Source: an uncultured Eubacterium sp. (GTDB lineage Bacteria > Bacillota > Clostridia > Peptostreptococcales > Anaerovoracaceae). From it: a stretch of 10,822 nt of DNA. Made by a program: the position numbers and the translations under genes. This document shows, in pieces, positions 5,647 to 10,822 of the stretch. The notes under the pieces are model-generated. The model saw nothing but the letters and a program-made list of their open reading frames with translations. It did not search any database and was not told the DNA's origin. The stretch is from contig CANBFZ010000032.1 of NCBI GenBank assembly GCA_947367725.1, forward strand, positions 1 through 10,822. The letters are read 5' to 3'. How positions within the stretch are numbered: the stretch's first letter is position 1; the number at the start of each line of letters is the position of its first letter.

Positions 5647-6516
5647 TCAAACCGCAAACAGCACAATGCCGGCGGTCATCACTAAAAGTCCCGCAAGGCT
5701 GCGCCTTTCCTGTCTTTCCTTCAAAAAGACCGCGGAAAGCAACATTGTAATTACAATGTTGAATCTGAATATGGTAGTGACTAACGTTGCCGTTTCTAAG
5801 GTCATGGCCCGGTACAAAAATACGTAGCCGATGCCGAGAAACACGCCGCCAAGGAGCACGCTTCGCCGCGCGCCCTTTCCCATGGGCGCAAATTTTGCCC
5901 GCCCATTTTTTGAAAAAATTGGTACGCATATCCAGGAAACCAGCGCCACCACAGCATACCGAATCAGACTCGACACATTGCTGTCCACCGGAGAGGTGTC
6001 CATCTTTGTAAAAATAAAAGAAACCGCCATCGCCGCAGAGGACAAAAGTTCATAGACAATCCACCGGCAAGCCCCAACCTGCCCCGCCGCCTTCCAATTT
6101 TCTCCCACAGGTCCAGTCATCAGCATCGAAGCGATTCCGATTAAAACAGCGCCCACCGCCATGGAGTAAGTCAGGGGCGCTGAAAGCACCATGCCCTCCA
6201 AAATCATAGTAAACACAATGGAAAGATTCTGCAGCGCCAGAACGCCGCCGACAGGTCCTTCCGAAAGTCCCAGATAGTAAAACACCCAGGTCACTGCCAG
6301 TGTAAGACTGGAAATCGCCAAGTACACGGGATGCTGCAGTTCCGTAAGCTGCACAAAACTTCCAGCCAGCGCTGCTGCCGCCACAAAAATCCCTGCAATC
6401 ACAGTGTTAGTAATCGCGTTTACCAAATATTGGTCCACGCCTGCCAGACCTTTCTTTGAAAATACCACGGAAACACCGCTGCTGGCTGAAGCCAGCAGCG
6501 CAAGAAAAAGACCCAT
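5647..6516 (-). CDS. EamA-family (drug/metabolite transporter superfamily) membrane transporter
   Basis: The 289-residue protein is strongly hydrophobic throughout, with about ten membrane segments in two repeated EamA halves (roughly 1-135 and 150-289). The second half ends in the typical pattern: FRFNIVITMLLSAVFLKERQ, then a glycine-containing last helix (SLAGLLVMTAGIVLFAV). Family members export amino acids, metabolites or toxic compounds across the cytoplasmic membrane. The start codon follows the S10 gene stop with one base between (TAA-A-ATG). AGGAG lies about 12 bases upstream inside the S10 gene, a rather long spacing that suggests coupled translation. It is the last gene of the peptidase operon, so it may export an amino acid or breakdown product; that is inference from context. 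A strong hairpin covers codons 6-13. Confidence 0.93.
   Translation of the reverse strand: MGLFLALLASASSGVSVVFSKKGLAGVDQYLVNAITNTVIAGIFVAAAALAGSFVQLTELQHPVYLAISSLTLAVTWVFYYLGLSEGPVGGVLALQNLSIVFTMILEGMVLSAPLTYSMAVGAVLIGIASMLMTGPVGENWKAAGQVGACRWIVYELLSSAAMAVSFIFTKMDTSPVDSNVSSLIRYAVVALVSWICVPIFSKNGRAKFAPMGKGARRSVLLGGVFLGIGYVFLYRAMTLETATLVTTIFRFNIVITMLLSAVFLKERQERRSLAGLLVMTAGIVLFAV
6477..6500 (-). other. Strong hairpin in the first codons of the EamA gene
   Basis: CGCTGCTGGC (6477-6486) and GCCAGCAGCG (6491-6500) form a perfect 10-bp stem with a 4-base loop. It lies 17-40 bases into the EamA reading frame and encodes Ala/Leu/Ser residues. A stem this stable near a start codon could slow ribosomes or affect expression of the last operon gene. 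It may also be a by-product of GC-rich Ala-Ser codons. Confidence 0.5.
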
Positions 6517-6517
6517 T

Positions 6518-7927
6518 TTAATGGATCGCTCCTAAAATGAACTCTCGCAGGTCCTTTCCAAATTTAGCAGCAACGGACGCGCCCAGATAAGGCATGTGTC
6601 CCGACTCATAGAGTTTTAATACCACTCGCTCCCGCGGCAGGTCAAAGGCATTGATCAGATATTCGGTAAAACCCGGTGTGGTCACCATATCGTAATAGCC
6701 GTTTACAAACATCACGTGGAGCTCCTGATTTTTGCGCATGGCGTTTTCCAAAGATTTCACCGGCGGTTTTGCCGTCTTGAAATCCCAGTGATACCCGGCC
6801 TCATTGGTTAAAAACTCGTAGAGTTCATCGGTATCGATGCCTAACTTCTCCAGAACAAATCTGTTGAAACAGTGGTTGATGGCAGGCATGCACTTGGAGG
6901 AAATGGCATCGTCTCCAAACATGTCGTAATTAGAAATATCCTCCATCGGCTGCATCTTCACACGTCCATCATAGCGGCTGACACGATAGCCTTCCTTCTT
7001 CATGCCCAGCAGCGGATAAGTGGATGTCTCTACTCGAAGGTTGGCAGCAAGGAGCGCTTCCCGTTCCATGCCCGTAAAATACACAAGCCGCGCCAGCACT
7101 TTTTCCCTTTCCTCATCGAAAATTCTCTTTCCAAAGGCAAGAGCCGGCAGGTATTCACGGTACGCGAATTCCGACGCTTCCGCCACAAAGTCTTCCAGAG
7201 AAGACTTGCCCTCCTGATGATGCAACCAATAAGTCGCCACAATGGAAGTAAAGTTGAGCACCGCAGTGTCCACAGGAAACGGCGTCTGTCCGTGATCCAG
7301 CGCCGTCCCCAGCATGATGACGCCGGAAAGCTGCAGCATGCAGCAGTTGCTTAGGGCCGGACTATCGCTGTAGAACAGCTTTTCCGCCACCAGTGCATTT
7401 CGAATGGTGCCGTAGCTTTCACCCATGATAAACAGTGGGCTGTTCCAGCGTTTGTGGGCGCAGATCCATTTGTTGATAATCTGCACGATGGACTGGGTAT
7501 CGCCTTCGGTGTTGTAATATCTTGACGCGGCGTCCTTTTTCAGAAGTCTGGAAAATCCGCATCCCACCGGGTCGATGATGACCACATCGCAGAGATCCAG
7601 AATGGTATCCGGATTATCCTCCATCTCATAAGGCGGCGTAAAGTTCAGGCTGATTGCATCGTCGATTTTTACCCGCCACGGAGCCAGGGCGCCGATATGA
7701 ATAGTGGAAGAAGACGAGCCCGGTCCGCCGTTATAGGCAAAAAGCACCGGCCGCGGGCTCTCATCCCCATTTGTTCTGATATAAGAGATCGTATGGGCAG
7801 TCGCTTCCGCCTCGCCTAAATCATCATAAAAGGTGATGCGCTCCGTTACCGCCTGAAAATCTACGTTTTCTCCCTGCAGACTGCAGCCGCCGGAAGCACT
7901 GAACCGTTTTTCTATATCAATCCTCAT
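6518..7927 (-). CDS. S10-family serine carboxypeptidase-like protein (downstream paralogue)
   Basis: The 469-residue protein has the alpha/beta-hydrolase fold of peptidase family S10, which removes C-terminal residues from peptides. The oxyanion-hole motif NGGPGSSS is at 66-73, DPVGCGFS at 119-126, the nucleophile S171 in GESYGT, D413 in VNGYYDM and H444 in ESGHMPYLG, so the triad is complete. The start is charged (MRIDIEKRF) with no signal peptide or membrane anchor, so it is predicted cytosolic. Classical S10 enzymes are secreted or vacuolar and most active at acid pH. GAGGTG, overlapping the stop of the amidohydrolase gene, serves as ribosome binding site; the gap is 12 bases. It shares motif order and length with the S10 gene at 9182-10597 but is clearly diverged from it. 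Substrate unknown; an acyltransferase role, seen in some plant S10 relatives, cannot be excluded. Confidence 0.93.
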   Translation of the reverse strand: MRIDIEKRFSASGGCSLQGENVDFQAVTERITFYDDLGEAEATAHTISYIRTNGDESPRPVLFAYNGGPGSSSSTIHIGALAPWRVKIDDAISLNFTPPYEMEDNPDTILDLCDVVIIDPVGCGFSRLLKKDAASRYYNTEGDTQSIVQIINKWICAHKRWNSPLFIMGESYGTIRNALVAEKLFYSDSPALSNCCMLQLSGVIMLGTALDHGQTPFPVDTAVLNFTSIVATYWLHHQEGKSSLEDFVAEASEFAYREYLPALAFGKRIFDEEREKVLARLVYFTGMEREALLAANLRVETSTYPLLGMKKEGYRVSRYDGRVKMQPMEDISNYDMFGDDAISSKCMPAINHCFNRFVLEKLGIDTDELYEFLTNEAGYHWDFKTAKPPVKSLENAMRKNQELHVMFVNGYYDMVTTPGFTEYLINAFDLPRERVVLKLYESGHMPYLGASVAAKFGKDLREFILGAIH

Positions 7928-7939
7928 AAGATTTCACCT

Positions 7940-9169
7940 CTATCTCACTCTTTCCCCTGCCAAAAATACCATATCCGGTTTATGATACATCACCGAGATA
8001 TCCTGGTCAGGCTTTCCGTCTACCAGAATCAGGTCTGCGATATAGCCCTGTTTCACTTCGCCGAGGCAATCCGACATCTCTACGATTTCCGCATTGACCT
8101 TGGTCGCCTGCAGAAGAATGTCAATATTGCTCATGCCGAAAAGCTCGCTTCTGTATTGAAACTCGATGCCCTGCTCATACTGATCCATGCCGACCGTGCT
8201 GTCGGTAGCAAAGCCTATTTTCAGCCCTGCATCATAGGCCTTGCGCAGACACTTCGTGGAAATCTGCAGCATATTTTTCAGCTTATCCACCAGGAACATC
8301 ATCTCAAGCGGTGTCTTTTCCGGATTCTGATACATGGCTGAAAGGGTCGGCACCAGATAGAAATCTTCTCGGGCAAGGGCCGCTTCGATGGTTTCTTCAC
8401 TGATGAAAGTCGCATGTTCCACCGTCCGCACACCCTTGTCCACGCACAAACGAATTGCTCCGTCTCCGTGGGCATGGGCAGCTACATAGGTGCCTTTCAT
8501 ATCCGCAATCTCTACCGCGGCAGATAGTTCCTCCGCTGTGATAATCGGCTGCACCGGAATACCCTGTTTGTGGAATGCCGAGCCGGACGCCATAATTTTG
8601 ATATAGTCGGCGTGTTCTGCCAGTTCTTTCCGCACCGCACGCTTTATGGCGTCTGCGCCGTCTGCCCAGCTGTACATTTCATAGATGGAATCCATCTCCT
8701 CGATTTCTGTCGGCGATACAATACATCCGCCGGAGATGATACGCGGTCCAACCATCAGTCCGGCTGCAAAAGCGTCCCGCACAAAATTTGCCACCCGCAG
8801 CGGTGTGCCGCAGTCCCGCAAAGTCGTAAAACCGTAATCCAAGTACGCCTGCGCCGCTGCCGCGCTCTTCATAAACAGCTTCATCGGTGATTTCAGCAGT
8901 TCCGAAGAATAACCGGTAATCCCAATGATATGGGTATGGGTGTCCATCAGACCCGGCAGCAAGGTCTTGCCCTGGCAGTCGATGACCGCCTCACTGCCTG
9001 TAACCGTCTCACTCGCAGCGCTGCTGTCAGCCATAGCGCTGCTGTCAGCCTCCGAAAGCGCCTCAGCGAATACTTCCACAATCTTTCCATCTTCAAGACG
9101 CACTGCGCCATCCGCAGTTTCCACGCCACCGGAAAATTCCTTGATTAACCTGCAATGATTTAATAACAT
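7940..9169 (-). CDS. Metal-dependent amidohydrolase, prolidase-like / imidazolonepropionase-like
   Basis: The 409-residue protein belongs to the amidohydrolase superfamily, which uses a binuclear metal centre to cleave amide bonds. Visible ligands are H78 and H80 (DTHTH), K191 (YIKIMASG, the expected carboxylated lysine), H232 or H234 (AHAHG), H252 (EHATF) and catalytic D323 (FATDS). The C-terminus returns to the small beta domain (GYIADLILVDG). The pattern best fits the subgroup that includes Xaa-Pro dipeptidase-like enzymes, so a dipeptide or N-acyl amino acid is a reasonable substrate guess. The N-terminal beta domain has an unusual Ser/Ala/Asp/Glu-rich insertion at about 37-60, partly made by an 18-base duplication. 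GGAG lies 9 bases before the ATG and overlaps the preceding S10 stop, with a 12-base gap. It sits between two S10 peptidases and has no signal peptide. Confidence 0.92.
   Translation of the reverse strand: MLLNHCRLIKEFSGGVETADGAVRLEDGKIVEVFAEALSEADSSAMADSSAASETVTGSEAVIDCQGKTLLPGLMDTHTHIIGITGYSSELLKSPMKLFMKSAAAAQAYLDYGFTTLRDCGTPLRVANFVRDAFAAGLMVGPRIISGGCIVSPTEIEEMDSIYEMYSWADGADAIKRAVRKELAEHADYIKIMASGSAFHKQGIPVQPIITAEELSAAVEIADMKGTYVAAHAHGDGAIRLCVDKGVRTVEHATFISEETIEAALAREDFYLVPTLSAMYQNPEKTPLEMMFLVDKLKNMLQISTKCLRKAYDAGLKIGFATDSTVGMDQYEQGIEFQYRSELFGMSNIDILLQATKVNAEIVEMSDCLGEVKQGYIADLILVDGKPDQDISVMYHKPDMVFLAGERVR
9017..9050 (-). repeat. 18-base tandem duplication inside the amidohydrolase gene
   Basis: The 16-base sequence AGCGCTGCTGTCAGCC occurs at 9017-9032 and again at 9035-9050, a period of 18 bases. 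On the coding strand it encodes Ala-Asp-Ser-Ser-Ala-Met and Ala-Asp-Ser-Ser-Ala-Ala. It is in frame and lies in a surface loop before the conserved VIDCQGKTLLPG block. The two copies are identical over 16 bases, which suggests a recent slippage or duplication event. Confidence 0.85.
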
Positions 9170-9181
9170 TTTCTAATTCTC

Positions 9182-10597
9182 CTATCCAATCAATTCTCTG
9201 ATATCCCTGCAAATCGCTTCACAGTTCTCATTGTCAACATAGCCCATGTGACCTGACGGATATTCTTTAACAACAACCTGCCCGGCAGCAGCATTCAGAT
9301 GATCCGCCGCATATCGCGCCTGACCGATAGTCGTCACCAGATCGTAGCATCCGTTTCCGATCAGCACCTTCATGGCAGGATTTCTACGAATCGCCAGCTG
9401 CAGATATTCAAAGGCGGATTTGACATTGTCGTACTTCCACCCGCCGTTGACGTTGAAATTGATGATGGAATACTCCCGGTCAAGGTCGATGTCCAGTTCC
9501 TCTCTGCAAAGCTTTGCAAAGGCGCCCCGATAAGCCGCGGAATAAGAGCCCATGGCGCTTTCATCTCCTACAGGGTCCTGCATTCCCGTGGTTTCTATCT
9601 GCGGCAAAGTAAATCTAGCGTCATACATGCCCACAGTCAGATTCTCCTCTGCCAGAATTTCTCTGGAGAATTCGTCCAAAGTCACGCTGCAGTTTTTTCT
9701 CCTTAGGAGGAGTTCCGGTAAACCGGTGTATCCTGCCAGTTTCTGTATAAAAGCCTGCTGCTCCTGCTGCCCGAGACGATTTCCCATGTAGAAGTACCGA
9801 AGACCTTCTGTGTCGATAAAATCACGCACTTCTTTCAGCCAATCAGAAAAGGGAGGCTTTCCCTCCTGATGATAATACCAGTTGACCGCTGCCATAGCCT
9901 GCATATCCTGCAGCATCTGCGGTACGCCGTATTCGTTCCAGAAATTCGGCCTCGGGTCAACGAAAAGACAAGTGCCCTCCATGATGATACCGTCTAAAGG
10001 AATTCCATACAGTTTGCCGCTGCCGCTTACCGGTCCGCCCATCAGCGTGTTTGATAAAATGCAGGCACGCATGGTGCCATAGCTTTCACCCAGCAGATAC
10101 TTCGGACTCTGCCAGCGGTCATAGTGATTCAGCCACCACTGAATAAAATCCGCAAAGATTACCGCATCCTTTTCGCAGGTATATGCCTCCTGCTGCTGCG
10201 TTTCATCAAAGACAGCGCCATAGCCGCATCCCATAGGGTCAATAACTACCACATCACAGAGGTCAAGGAGACAGCCTTCATTGTTTTCCAACGTAAAAGG
10301 CGGTACGGTCTGCGGATGCAGCGGATTAGTCAGCTGCACCTTTTTCGGACTCAAAAGCCCCATATGCAGCCAGAGGCAGGAACTGCCCGGTCCGCCGTTA
10401 AAAGCAAATAGCACCGGTCTGTCCGCGGCATTTTCCACATCGGTCCTAAGATAAGAATATGTAAACATGGTGCCGATTGGGGTTTCCCCATGGACGCACA
10501 CTGGAAAATCCTCACAGATTGACCGGTATTCAATTTTCTGCCCTTTCAGTGTAATGCTGTGGCTTTTCTCAAAGTATTTCATCTCTTTCATCGACAT
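9182..10597 (-). CDS. S10-family serine carboxypeptidase-like protein (upstream paralogue)
   Basis: The 471-residue protein is the second S10 alpha/beta-hydrolase of the operon. The oxyanion-hole motif NGGPGSS is at 67-73, DPMGCG at 120-125, the nucleophile S172 in GESYGT, D419 in NGCYDLVTT and H450 in YPSGHMGY, so the catalytic set is complete. I chose the ATG at 10597 because AAAGGAG lies 8 bases before it. A longer in-frame start at 10669 would overlap the upstream membrane-protein gene and has less support. The N-terminus is charged (MSMKEMKYFEK), with no signal peptide, so a cytosolic location is predicted. It is 28 bases downstream of the membrane-protein stop and 12 bases upstream of the amidohydrolase, which supports one transcript. 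Differences from the other S10 copy in the middle (about 190-370) suggest different substrate pockets. Confidence 0.93.
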   Translation of the reverse strand: MSMKEMKYFEKSHSITLKGQKIEYRSICEDFPVCVHGETPIGTMFTYSYLRTDVENAADRPVLFAFNGGPGSSCLWLHMGLLSPKKVQLTNPLHPQTVPPFTLENNEGCLLDLCDVVVIDPMGCGYGAVFDETQQQEAYTCEKDAVIFADFIQWWLNHYDRWQSPKYLLGESYGTMRACILSNTLMGGPVSGSGKLYGIPLDGIIMEGTCLFVDPRPNFWNEYGVPQMLQDMQAMAAVNWYYHQEGKPPFSDWLKEVRDFIDTEGLRYFYMGNRLGQQEQQAFIQKLAGYTGLPELLLRRKNCSVTLDEFSREILAEENLTVGMYDARFTLPQIETTGMQDPVGDESAMGSYSAAYRGAFAKLCREELDIDLDREYSIINFNVNGGWKYDNVKSAFEYLQLAIRRNPAMKVLIGNGCYDLVTTIGQARYAADHLNAAAGQVVVKEYPSGHMGYVDNENCEAICRDIRELIG

Positions 10598-10625
10598 GTT
10601 TTCTACTCCTTTCAGGTACTTTCCG

Positions 10626-10822
10626 CTATTTAGCAGCAGCTTTGGCTTCGCGCTGTTCGATTTCCGCAAGCATCTGCGGAATCTTTTTCTCGTATTTCGC
10701 GATATACAGGAACAACACGCCGATCAGCACAAAGGCTGCCGCCGGAATGGTGATATTTTCGGCAAAGAACAAGTTCAGCACGGAGTTTTCCTGCATTTCC
10801 GCATTTGGAACATACGGTACTA
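10626..10822 (-). CDS. C-terminal end of a membrane protein, probably a transporter (5' part outside window)
   Basis: I translated the last 64 codons from the window edge to the TAG at 10626-10628. The segment has a soluble or loop part (VPYVPNAEMQENSVLNLF), one clear membrane helix (about PAAAFVLIGVLFLYIA), then a basic-acidic amphipathic tail ending in AKAAAK. The positive charges after the helix suggest a cytoplasmic C-terminus. It is the first visible gene of the operon, 28 bases before an S10 gene. A secondary transporter bringing in a peptide or amide is plausible, but the family (for example an amino-acid permease or an AbgT-like carrier) cannot be assigned from this fragment. Confidence 0.75.
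   Translation of the reverse strand, partial: VPYVPNAEMQENSVLNLFFAENITIPAAAFVLIGVLFLYIAKYEKKIPQMLAEIEQREAKAAAK

Noticed and set aside
5516..5827. Plus-strand 103-residue reading frame over the array and EamA end
   Set aside because: It overlaps the clear EamA gene, has no ribosome binding site and no recognisable protein features.
6872..7354. Plus-strand 160-residue reading frame
   Set aside because: It is antisense to a well-supported S10 peptidase gene; composition is that of a shadow frame.
10598..10669. Longer N-terminus for the upstream S10 peptidase
   Set aside because: It would overlap the end of the upstream membrane-protein gene and lacks a good ribosome site, whereas the ATG at 10597 has AAAGGAG at 8 bases.

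Overview
The window looks like a chromosomal stretch from an anaerobic, moderate-GC Firmicute of the class Clostridia. The evidence is strong AGGAGG-type ribosome binding sites, Gram-positive-style promoters, an excisionase-HTH Fic protein of a type common in that group, and a desulfoferrodoxin-like domain. All recognised genes lie on the minus strand, so transcription runs from high to low coordinates. No rRNA, tRNA, insertion sequence or CRISPR array was seen.

Right to left in gene order: (1) 10822-5647 is a tight peptide/amide-metabolism operon. It holds the C-terminus of a membrane protein (probably a transporter), an S10 serine carboxypeptidase, a metal-dependent amidohydrolase of the prolidase-like/imidazolonepropionase-like group, a second S10 carboxypeptidase, and an EamA (DMT) transporter. 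Neither peptidase has a visible signal peptide. The working model is uptake, intracellular C-terminal trimming, hydrolysis of a small peptide or amide, and export of a product. (2) 5646-5193 is a 454-base intergenic region with an unusual array of ten 8-base half-sites. They alternate strictly in orientation and are spaced at multiples of about 10.6 bp. (3) 5192-4584 encodes an XRE-type helix-turn-helix protein fused to a full desulfoferrodoxin/superoxide-reductase-like module with all nine expected iron ligands, and is closed by a strong terminator. (4) 4439-3948 is an HD-domain phosphohydrolase with its own consensus promoter and a weak terminator hairpin. (5) 3735-1 is a more AT-rich defence locus: an HTH-Fic AMP-transferase-type protein, then hsdM and hsdS of a type I restriction-modification system. 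hsdS runs off the left edge, and hsdR is not in the window.

The two most interesting items are the helically phased, nearly symmetric half-site array at 5291-5605 and the XRE-desulfoferrodoxin fusion whose promoter lies next to it. The array may be the operator of that regulator, the control region of another nucleoprotein complex, or a structured RNA. The sequence alone does not decide between these.
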